Shown here piece after piece: positions 40,977 through 47,326 of a stretch of DNA of 47,326 bases; the stretch's first letter is position 1; each line of letters opens with the position of its first letter. The DNA comes from Bacillota bacterium. Lineage in GTDB: Bacteria; Bacillota; Clostridia; Peptostreptococcales; Anaerovoracaceae. The stretch is from assembly GCA_029101005.1 (NCBI GenBank), contig JAQXQE010000018.1:1-47326 (forward strand), written 5' to 3'. The position numbers and the translations under genes were made by a program. The notes below the pieces were generated by a model. It saw only the letters and a list, made by a program, of their open reading frames with translations. It was not told the DNA's origin and did not search any database.

Positions 40977-42350
40977 ATGGCGCAGGACGCTAAGAGTAAT
41001 TCCAAATCGATGGTAAGGGATTTGACGAAGGGCAATGTTGCGAGACAGCTCTTTGTTTTTGCGGCGCCGCTTTTTCTGTCGAATGCGCTGCAGGCGATAT
41101 ACAATATAGTGGATATGATCATTGTTGGCCAGGTAATGGGCGGTAAGGGAATGGCAGCGGTTGCGATAAGCGGCAATATTCAGCATTTGCTGTGTTTTGT
41201 GGCGATGGGATTCGCGGGAGCGGGTCAGATTATCATTGCACAGAAGCTGGGTGCGAAGGATATGGAAGGAGTGAGGAAGACAATAGGAACACTCTTCACT
41301 ATGCTTCTGATTGCTGCGGTGATGATGACAGTAATTTGTCTAGTCTTTAGAATTGAGATATTGAAGTTGGTTAATACGCCAGAAGAGGCTTTTGGCTATG
41401 CGATGGATTACACGATAATCGGAATCTCAGGTCTGATATTCGCATATGGATATAATGTAGTGAGCGCAATCATGAGAGGTCTCGGCGATAGCAAGAGACC
41501 GTTCATCTTCGTAGCAATTGCGTCAGTGCTCAATATAGTGCTGGATGTGCTGTTTGTGGTTATCTTCGGATGGGAAGTAAGAGGTGCAGCACTGGCGACC
41601 ATCATCGGTCAGGCAGTCAGCTTCCTCTGGGCACTCTGGTATCTATACAAGAACAGAGAGAACTTCGTGTTCGACTTCAAACTCAGGAGCTTTGCGATTG
41701 ATAAGTCGGCAGCCGCAGGCCTGCTAAAACTTGGTATCCCGATGGCTATTCAGTCGGCAGCTATCAACGTGTCGATGACTGTAGTATCGGCGTGGGTCAA
41801 TTCCTTCGGATACATCGCGTCGGCGATGGCTGGAATGATCTCCAAGCTGAATACACTTGCGGGAATCCTGTCAGCATCAATCAGCACAGCTGCAGGAGCA
41901 ATGATTGGACAGAATATCGGAGCGCAGAAGTTCGACAGAGTTCCAGTAATTCTGAAGAATGCGTTCGGAGTATCGATTATCATCTCGATGATAATCTGCG
42001 CAGTCGTATATATATTCCCAAATCAGACGTTCGCGATGTTCACAAGCGATAAGCTCGTGCTGGCGAATGCGTCAATAATTATCGGACCATTCATACTCAA
42101 CTGCGTGGGAGCATCGACGAGAACATTCGGATTTGCGATGATTAATGGATCTGGTAATTCCAGACTTAATCTGCTGATAGCAATACTTGATGGAATGGTA
42201 GCAAGACTGAGCCTTGCGTATATCATCGGATTCATTATAGTAAATGGGCCACAGGGATTCTGGTACGGAGATGCCATTGCGGGATTCGTGCCAATGCTGA
42301 TAGGAGGAGTGTACTTCCTGAGCGGCAAGTGGAGAAAGATACGCGTATAA
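40977..42350 (+). CDS. MATE-family multidrug/metabolite exporter
   Basis: A 457-residue 12-helix MATE (NorM/DinF-type) antiporter exporting drugs or metabolites against Na+ or H+. The first half shows LFLSNALQAIYNIVDMIIVG and GKGMAAVAISGN; the second repeat has the matching GILSASISTAAGAMIGQNIGA. The Lys/Ser-rich N-terminus is cytoplasmic. AAGGAGGG lies upstream of ATG 40977, with a weaker GGACG nearer. It is monocistronic, with its own promoter under a candidate operator, and closed by a terminator shared with the ABC-F gene. The substrate is unknown. Confidence 0.9.
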   Translation: MAQDAKSNSKSMVRDLTKGNVARQLFVFAAPLFLSNALQAIYNIVDMIIVGQVMGGKGMAAVAISGNIQHLLCFVAMGFAGAGQIIIAQKLGAKDMEGVRKTIGTLFTMLLIAAVMMTVICLVFRIEILKLVNTPEEAFGYAMDYTIIGISGLIFAYGYNVVSAIMRGLGDSKRPFIFVAIASVLNIVLDVLFVVIFGWEVRGAALATIIGQAVSFLWALWYLYKNRENFVFDFKLRSFAIDKSAAAGLLKLGIPMAIQSAAINVSMTVVSAWVNSFGYIASAMAGMISKLNTLAGILSASISTAAGAMIGQNIGAQKFDRVPVILKNAFGVSIIISMIICAVVYIFPNQTFAMFTSDKLVLANASIIIGPFILNCVGASTRTFGFAMINGSGNSRLNLLIAILDGMVARLSLAYIIGFIIVNGPQGFWYGDAIAGFVPMLIGGVYFLSGKWRKIRV

Positions 42351-42354
42351 CAAT

Positions 42355-42387
42355 AAGAAGCCAGCAGCGAGCGCTGCCGGCTTCTTG
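42355..42387. terminator. Shared terminator, MATE / ABC-F
   Basis: AAGAAGCC (42355-42362) with GGCTTCTT (42379-42386) and an inner GCAGC/GCTGC, one mismatch. It lies between two convergent genes. Confidence 0.75.
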
Positions 42388-42388
42388 A

Positions 42389-43942
42389 TTAGATCTGCTT
42401 TGTTGTCCAGTCCTCGAGGTTCCAGATGTCGGTTACTACACCTTCATAGAATTCCGGCTCGTGGCTTACGAGGATGACTGTGCCCTTGAAGTCGCGGACC
42501 GCCTCTTTGAGGACGTCCTTCGCAACAGGGTCGAGGTGGTTGGTAGGCTCGTCAAGAACCAGGAGATTCATAGGGTTCTGCATCAGCTTGGCGAGTCTGA
42601 ACTTGGCATTCTCACCGCCGGAGAGAACTCGAACCTGACTTTCGATGTGCTCAGTTGTGAGTCCGCACTTGGCGAGCGCACGGCGCACCTCGTTGTTGGT
42701 GAGGGCAGGGAACTCGTCCCAGAACTCCTTGAGAGCAGTCTGGCTGCTACCGTCGTGCTCCTGCTCGAAGTAGGCAGGCTCAGCGTAGTAGTCGAGCTTG
42801 ACCTCGCCATCGAATGGAGGGATGATGCCGAGCATAGTCTTGAGAAGAGTCGACTTACCAAGACCATTTACTCCCTTGATTGCGATCTTCTGGCCGCGGT
42901 CAACGTGGAAGCTGAGGGGGCTTGTGAGAGCCTCATCGTATCCGATTACAAGATTCTCAGCCTCGATGACGTATTTGCCAGGAGCCCTTGAGTACTCGAA
43001 AGCGAACTCTGGCTTTGGCTTCTCCTTAGTGAGCTCAATCTTCTCCATCTTGTCGAGCTTCTTCTGACGCGACTTGGCCATATTAGTTGTGGCAACTCTC
43101 GCCTTGTTACGTGCGATGAAATCCTCGAGATCTGCAATCTCCTTCTGCTGCTTGCGGTATGCCGCCTCCAGCTGATTCTTCTTGATCTCGTACATTCTCA
43201 TGAAGTCATCGTAGTTGCCAGTGTATCTTGTGAGAACCGCGTCCTCGATGTGGTAGATTACGTTGGCAACGTTGTTGAGGAATGGGATGTCATGAGATAC
43301 GAGGATAAAAGCATTCTCATAATTCTGCAGGAATCTTGTCAGCCATACGATGTGGTTCTCGTCGAGGTAGTTAGTCGGCTCATCGAGAATCAGAATCATC
43401 GGATTCTCAAGCAGGAGCTTAGTCAGAAGCACCTTTGAACGCTGACCACCTGAGAGCTCGTTGACGAGGCTGTCGAGGCCGATGTCACCGAGACCGAGAC
43501 CGTTGGCGAACTCCTCGATTCTGGCATCGATAGTGTAGAAACCTGAATGCTCGAGGATGTCCTGGATCTCAGCCGCGTCCTCCATCAGCTTTGCAATCTC
43601 ATCATCTGAAGCAGTGGTCATCTTGTCATAAGCCTCGAGCATCTCCTTCTCAAGATCGAAGAAGTGAGCAAAGGCCTCGCGAAGTACCTCGCGGATGGTC
43701 TTGCCTGGGGTTAGGGTGCTACGCTGGTCGAGATATCCAGTGGTGATGTGGTTGCACCAGCTGATGTTACCTGCGTCAGGCATAAGCTTGCCCGTTATGA
43801 TATTGAGAAAAGTAGTCTTACCCTCGCCGTTAGCTCCGACGAGTCCTACGTGTTCTCCTTTGTTAAGTCTGAATGATGCGTCCTCTAAAATCTGGCGTCC
43901 GCCGAAATCGTGAGAGACGTTCTCAACTACTAATACACTCAT
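42389..43942 (-). CDS. ABC-F family ATPase
   Basis: A 517-residue soluble protein with two ABC domains joined by the 80-residue charged linker of the ABC-F family, which acts on ribosomes rather than membranes. Domain 1: Walker A GANGEGKTTFL, signature NELSGGQRSK, Walker B LILDEPTNYLD. Domain 2: Walker A GVNGLGKSTLL, signature VLSGGENAKFRL, Walker B LVLDEPTNHLD. The linker has AAYRKQQKEIADLEDF and MAKSRQKKLDKMEKIE. It resembles YbiT/Uup-type housekeeping members; a role in antibiotic resistance is not indicated. It is divergent from nudC. Confidence 0.92.
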   Translation of the reverse strand: MSVLVVENVSHDFGGRQILEDASFRLNKGEHVGLVGANGEGKTTFLNIITGKLMPDAGNISWCNHITTGYLDQRSTLTPGKTIREVLREAFAHFFDLEKEMLEAYDKMTTASDDEIAKLMEDAAEIQDILEHSGFYTIDARIEEFANGLGLGDIGLDSLVNELSGGQRSKVLLTKLLLENPMILILDEPTNYLDENHIVWLTRFLQNYENAFILVSHDIPFLNNVANVIYHIEDAVLTRYTGNYDDFMRMYEIKKNQLEAAYRKQQKEIADLEDFIARNKARVATTNMAKSRQKKLDKMEKIELTKEKPKPEFAFEYSRAPGKYVIEAENLVIGYDEALTSPLSFHVDRGQKIAIKGVNGLGKSTLLKTMLGIIPPFDGEVKLDYYAEPAYFEQEHDGSSQTALKEFWDEFPALTNNEVRRALAKCGLTTEHIESQVRVLSGGENAKFRLAKLMQNPMNLLVLDEPTNHLDPVAKDVLKEAVRDFKGTVILVSHEPEFYEGVVTDIWNLEDWTTKQI

Positions 43943-43999
43943 GTTTTTCTCTTAATCCTTATAATGATTTTGTCGATTCATTATTGTATCACAATAGGG

Positions 44000-44008
44000 T
44001 GTTATAAT
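44000..44008 (+). promoter_or_regulatory. Extended -10 promoter of the nudC operon
   Basis: TGTTATAAT (44000-44008), an extended -10 with no good -35; the leader is about 30 bases. Confidence 0.5.
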
Positions 44009-44046
44009 AACATATAAGAATCAATTAAATAGAGGTTAGATAGCAA

Positions 44047-44883
44047 ATGATACAGGATATTGCACCAAGCGTGCTGGATAACCAGTACAGCACTACGGCT
44101 GTAGCTGAGGATAAGGACAATGTAATATGCACACTCGGAGGAGAGCTGCTGCTCGTACCAGAAGGTGAGGGATGGAGACTTCCAAGAGTGAGCGACTTCG
44201 CCGAGGATATGGAATTCACTTATCTTCTCAATATTGATGGAGATGAGTATTATATGCCGGAGCTTGCGAGACAGGGGCAGTCTGCAGAGGATGTGCCAGA
44301 AGGGGCGCAGTACTGCGGAATCAGAACTATAAGAGATAAGCTCAGCAAGGTTCAGAACTTCGCAGCTCTTACTGGCAAGCATCTGATTGACTGGTACAGG
44401 GATAACAGATGCTGTGGAAGATGCGGATCGAAGATGGAGCACTCGGAGACAGAGCGTGCGATGGTATGCCCTGAGTGTGGATACACATCTTATCCGCGAA
44501 TCATGCCGGCTGTAATCGTTGCTTGTAAGAAGGGTGACAAGCTGCTGGTATCTAAGTACAGCAAGGGATATAAGCATTACGCGCTGATTGCCGGATTCAC
44601 AGAGATAGGAGAGACACTCGAGGAGACTGTATATCGCGAGGTATTCGAGGAGACGGGAATCAGAGTTAAGAACATAAGATATTACAAGAGTCAGCCTTGG
44701 GGCATTGCTAATGACATTCTCGTCGGATATGTATGCGAGGCTGAAGGAGATGACGAGATTGTAATCGATGAGAACGAGCTGCAGGAGGCAGGCTGGGTTA
44801 CAGCTGATGAGCTCGATATCAAGTATGACGATTACAGTCTGACTAATGAACTCATGTGGAAGTTCAAATGTGGGGAGATCTAG
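44047..44883 (+). CDS. nudC: NAD+ diphosphatase (Nudix, zinc-ribbon)
   Basis: A 278-residue NudC-type enzyme that splits NADH/NAD+ into NMN and AMP and can remove NAD caps from RNA. The zinc ribbon is CGRCG...CPECG (about 120-140), and the Nudix box runs GFTEIGETLEETVYREVFEE in order, with the catalytic E in REVFEETG. The NudC motif SQPW is present (in the sequence SQPWGIAND), where family members usually have SQPWPFP, so the specificity loop is altered. The N-terminal domain is divergent. A modest ribosome site (GAGG) precedes the ATG. It is the first gene of an operon with an AI-2E protein and a TetR regulator. Confidence 0.88.
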   Translation: MIQDIAPSVLDNQYSTTAVAEDKDNVICTLGGELLLVPEGEGWRLPRVSDFAEDMEFTYLLNIDGDEYYMPELARQGQSAEDVPEGAQYCGIRTIRDKLSKVQNFAALTGKHLIDWYRDNRCCGRCGSKMEHSETERAMVCPECGYTSYPRIMPAVIVACKKGDKLLVSKYSKGYKHYALIAGFTEIGETLEETVYREVFEETGIRVKNIRYYKSQPWGIANDILVGYVCEAEGDDEIVIDENELQEAGWVTADELDIKYDDYSLTNELMWKFKCGEI

Positions 44884-45999
44884 ATGAAGAATATTGAAGA
44901 TTTCAAGGAGAAACTCCTGCTGCTTGCGGCAGGGGTGGCTATGTTCGCTGTCTTTATGAATGCGAAGGTGGTTTTCACTAGTGTGATGTCAGTTCTCGGA
45001 CTCTTCTCATCGCTCTTCGTTGGTGGCGTGATTGCCTTCGTGCTCAACGTTCCGATGAAGGGAATCGAGAAGCGTTTCATCAAACTTAGAGAGAAGCATC
45101 CATCTAAGATACTGAAACCAGTTAGAGTGTACAGCCTCGTGCTGACATATCTGGCACTCTTCGCAGTCATCTATTTCATCGGTTCAGTTGTTATTCCTAA
45201 TACAGCTGAGTCAGTGAAGAGCATTGTTGAGGTAGTAAGAGATAACTATCCAGTATGGCTAGAGTGGTTCAAGTCCAGGGGCATTGATGTTAATCATCTT
45301 GAGAAGTACCTCGGAGAGATCGACTTTGCGCAGATCGCACAGAAGATTGCGGAGAATCGCAACGAGATGTTTGCTCTCGTATCGGGATCACTTGGCGCAC
45401 TGGTAGGAACCGTAGGCACAACGGCCATTGGTTTTATCTTCTCGATATACATACTGCTGGCGAAGGAGAGACTCGGACGCCAGGCGAAGATGCTCACATA
45501 CGCATACCTCAAGAAGGACTGGGCGGACAAGTGCTGTGAAGTAGCGAAGCTGTCACATAGAGTTTTCTCGAAGTTCATCTCAGGACAGTGCCTTGAGGCG
45601 GTTATCATCGGCGTGCTCTTCTTCGTAGCGCTGACTATCGGAAGACTGCCATATGCGTCGACTATCGCAATTGTTATTGGTGCTACATCGCTCGTTCCGA
45701 TCATCGGAGCTTTCATCGGATGTGTGTTCGGACTCGTTCTCATAGTAACAGTAAGTACGAAGCAGGCTATCATCTTCCTGATTGTCTTCTTCGTAATTCA
45801 GCAGTTCGAGGGACATGTTATCTATCCTAATGTTGTTGGTGGACAAGTTGGACTTCCTGCAATCTGGACTATGCTGGCTGTTGTTGTCGGCGGTGCAGTT
45901 GGCGGAATTGGAGGAATTATGCTATTCATTCCTCTCTTCTCAGTTATCTATATGCTGATTAGAAAGGATGTGTACGCAAGACTTAAGGAGGAGATCTAA
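44884..45999 (+). CDS. AI-2E family transporter
   Basis: A 371-residue inner-membrane protein of the AI-2E (PerM/YdiK-like) family, whose members export small molecules or ions, not only autoinducer-2. Seven to eight helices are seen, including LLAAGVAMFAVFMNAKVVF at the N-terminus and, in the second half, the conserved IGAFIGCVFGLVLI and HVIYPNVVGGQVGLPAIW. The ATG follows the nudC stop immediately, and the stop overlaps the TetR start by one base (TAATG). The role in this operon is not obvious. Confidence 0.88.
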   Translation: MKNIEDFKEKLLLLAAGVAMFAVFMNAKVVFTSVMSVLGLFSSLFVGGVIAFVLNVPMKGIEKRFIKLREKHPSKILKPVRVYSLVLTYLALFAVIYFIGSVVIPNTAESVKSIVEVVRDNYPVWLEWFKSRGIDVNHLEKYLGEIDFAQIAQKIAENRNEMFALVSGSLGALVGTVGTTAIGFIFSIYILLAKERLGRQAKMLTYAYLKKDWADKCCEVAKLSHRVFSKFISGQCLEAVIIGVLFFVALTIGRLPYASTIAIVIGATSLVPIIGAFIGCVFGLVLIVTVSTKQAIIFLIVFFVIQQFEGHVIYPNVVGGQVGLPAIWTMLAVVVGGAVGGIGGIMLFIPLFSVIYMLIRKDVYARLKEEI

Positions 46000-46556
46000 T
46001 GCACTACATTGAGGATGCGCTTCTAGAGATGCTCAAGGAGAAGCCTCTAGATAAGACATCCGTCAAGGAAGTGGCGGAGAAGGCTCATGTGAGCAGACAG
46101 ACAGTATACTACCATTATGATTCTCTGCTCGATGTCTTCACGTCGTGGTTTAACGAGTCCATATGGAGCAGATTCACTAATCGCAGAGAGAGAAATTGGG
46201 TGGCTGGATTCGAAGATGCACTGAGATTCTGTGTTGAATATAAGACTGAGATTATCAATGTATATAGGAGTTCGTATCATATGGACTTCATACGTTCACA
46301 GTCGCAATATGCAATCAAGGTGTTGACTGACGATATTGACATCCTGTGCAAGGAACTCGAGATTCCACTGAGCGACAGGGATAAGGAATTCGTCGTTAAT
46401 TACTATGTGAAGCTTGCTATGGGCGTAATACTTAATTTCATAGATGATGAGATGGAGGATGATCCTGGTTATCTCGCTTCAAGACTTGAGATTATGGTGG
46501 CGAACAGCTTCGAGGAGAAGGCGCGAAAGATGCTTGCTTCATACAGTGTTGATTAG
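45999..46556 (+). CDS. TetR/AcrR-family regulator
   Basis: A 185-residue TetR regulator. The N-terminal HTH is TSVKEVAEKAHVSRQTVYYHYDSL in two parts (about 20-43), the C-terminal all-helical domain is of the TetR_C DhaS-like type. It starts in the last base of the AI-2E stop. It probably represses the nudC/AI-2E operon in response to a small ligand. The N-terminus is short, starting directly at MHYIEDALLEML, as in the DhaS/TetR_C_33 type. Confidence 0.88.
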   Translation: MHYIEDALLEMLKEKPLDKTSVKEVAEKAHVSRQTVYYHYDSLLDVFTSWFNESIWSRFTNRRERNWVAGFEDALRFCVEYKTEIINVYRSSYHMDFIRSQSQYAIKVLTDDIDILCKELEIPLSDRDKEFVVNYYVKLAMGVILNFIDDEMEDDPGYLASRLEIMVANSFEEKARKMLASYSVD

Positions 46557-46586
46557 TAGTATCGACAGGAGCACGGATTATAATAC

Positions 46587-46650
46587 AGACAGGTCACGAA
46601 AAGCCAGTAAATTCAACGGTTTATGGCATTTCGAGAACCTGTCTTTTTTC
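46587..46650 (+). terminator. Terminator after the TetR gene
   Basis: A long hairpin: AGACAGGT (46587-46594) with ACCTGTCT (46637-46644), inner CGAAA/TTTCG and GCC/GGC, followed by TTTTTT. The remaining 46650-46747 is AT-rich and non-coding. Confidence 0.85.
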
Positions 46651-46747
46651 ATACATTTCATGAGAATGTGTGAGTGAATCTGTTTTGGTATTGCATTTGA
46701 TGATATAAGTGAGGTGATGGTGAAATTCCTGGAGGTACTAAACTGAC

Positions 46748-46776
46748 TTGAATAAAGAACAAATGTTCTGTATAAT
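46748..46776 (+). promoter_or_regulatory. dinD promoter
   Basis: TTGAAT (46748-46753), a 17-base spacer and TATAAT (46771-46776). The SOS box occupies the spacer. Confidence 0.8.
46757..46768. promoter_or_regulatory. LexA (SOS) box of dinD
   Basis: GAACAAATGTTC, a perfect GAAC-N4-GTTC site fitting the Gram-positive RNRY core, located between -35 and -10 so that bound LexA blocks polymerase. With the flanking bases it extends to AGAACA/TGTTCT. Confidence 0.88.
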
Positions 46777-46812
46777 GTAATCACAATGTAATTATTATAG
46801 AAAGGGGCGCTT

Positions 46813-47326
46813 ATGACTGATATCGAAAAATATAGTGAAATATTATTTGAAAATATAAAACATATAAACGAGTATGGTCAGGAGTTCTGGTATGCGAGAG
46901 AGCTGCAGGAAGTACTTGAGTATTCACAGTGGCGTTACTTTGAAGGAGTAATCTCAAAAGCAATTGAAGCTTGTGAGATTAGTGGAATACTTGTTGAAGA
47001 CCATTTTGCGGAGGTGCGCAAAATGGTTCCTTTGGGAAGTGGTGCCGAAAGAGAGATAAATGACTTCATGCTTACCCGTTATGCCTGCTATCTCATTGTA
47101 ATGAATGGAGATCCTCGTAAGGAAGTAATTGCACTGGGACAAACTTATTTCGCAGTTAAGACAAGGCAGCAGGAATTGATTGAGGATTATGATCAGCTCA
47201 GTGAAGATCAGAAGAGACTTGCAATCAGAAATGAGATGAAAGAGCACAATAAATCCCTGGCTGAAGCTGCACAGATGGCTGGAATAGTAGAGCCTCGTGA
47301 CTATGCAATATTTCAGAACAGAGGTT
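46813..47326 (+). CDS. dinD: DNA damage-inducible protein D, 3' end cut by window
   Basis: The first 171 residues of DinD, an SOS-induced protein in E. coli reported to act on RecA filaments; family members carry an N-terminal BRO/KilA-like DNA-associated fold. Seen here are FWYARELQEVLEYSQWRYF, KAIEACE, the conserved GDPRKEVIALGQTYF and RLAIRNEMKEHNKSL, ending in FQNRG at the edge. E. coli DinD is about 270 residues, so roughly 100 are missing. GAAAGGGGCG lies upstream of ATG 46813. The LexA box in its promoter agrees with SOS control. It may be part of a foreign island, as it is AT-richer than its left neighbours. Confidence 0.9.
   Translation, partial: MTDIEKYSEILFENIKHINEYGQEFWYARELQEVLEYSQWRYFEGVISKAIEACEISGILVEDHFAEVRKMVPLGSGAEREINDFMLTRYACYLIVMNGDPRKEVIALGQTYFAVKTRQQELIEDYDQLSEDQKRLAIRNEMKEHNKSLAEAAQMAGIVEPRDYAIFQNRG

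Noticed and set aside
46711-46745. Tiny frame (MVKFLEVLN) with a GAGGTG site before dinD
   Set aside because: Nine codons only, no conservation evidence, and it lies in the dinD promoter region.
1-47326. CRISPR arrays, tRNA or rRNA genes, insertion sequences
   Set aside because: No regularly spaced repeats, cloverleaf-like segments, rRNA motifs or transposase frames were recognised by eye; a covariance search would be the deciding test for tRNA.

Overview
The window looks like chromosome from a low-to-mid GC Gram-positive anaerobe of the class Clostridia. The grounds are the AGA-rich arginine codons, strong AGGAGG-type ribosome sites, TTGACA/TATAAT promoters, an asparagine T-box, a type III glutamine synthetase, a NiaR repressor with a 3H domain, LexA boxes of the Gram-positive GAAC-N4-GTTC type, and ECF transporters. 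A Eubacterium/Mogibacterium-like lineage is a guess only. No rRNA, tRNA, CRISPR array or intact insertion sequence was seen.

Layout. (1) 1-3450 is an AT-richer accessory stretch: the 3' part of an erythromycin-esterase-like gene, a HEAT-like protein, a small alpha/beta hydrolase, a RhuM-family gene under a LexA-type box, and a frameshifted flavodoxin-family remnant. (2) 3488-12992 carries an SGNH hydrolase, arginase, T-box-controlled asnB, then pyrG-glnN-purF. asnB, pyrG and purF consume glutamine and glnN makes it. (3) 13037-17665 has a CDF metal transporter and a ferrous-iron block (feoA, feoB and a tiny Cys-rich partner) with two identical-geometry DtxR-like palindromes, then an unusual ferredoxin-like protein. 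Two decayed gene tails lie in the gaps (an SDR tail and a GGDEF tail). (4) 17934-24176 holds an M16C peptidase, a two-subunit aconitase X, and a CPBP protease/HTH regulator pair. (5) 24254-34626 has miaA, carB, a probable niacin-linked operon (cysteine hydrolase, ECF S-T-A units, NiaR, PfkB kinase) and pyrE. (6) 34659-40741 is a sugar-type catabolic locus: DeoR regulator, GPH symporter, class III aminotransferase, FGGY kinase and class II aldolase. (7) 40977-46556 has a MATE exporter, an ABC-F ATPase, nudC, an AI-2E family membrane protein and a TetR regulator. (8) 46813 to the end is the 5' part of dinD under a textbook LexA box.

The two loci most likely to hold something undescribed are the aminotransferase-kinase-aldolase operon (35.6-40.7 kb), whose parts do not match a pathway I know, and the NiaR-containing ECF operon (28.7-33.9 kb), whose candidate operator reappears with the same spacing inside the MATE promoter. 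Two genes at opposite ends of the window, rhuM and dinD, carry the same SOS-type operator core.
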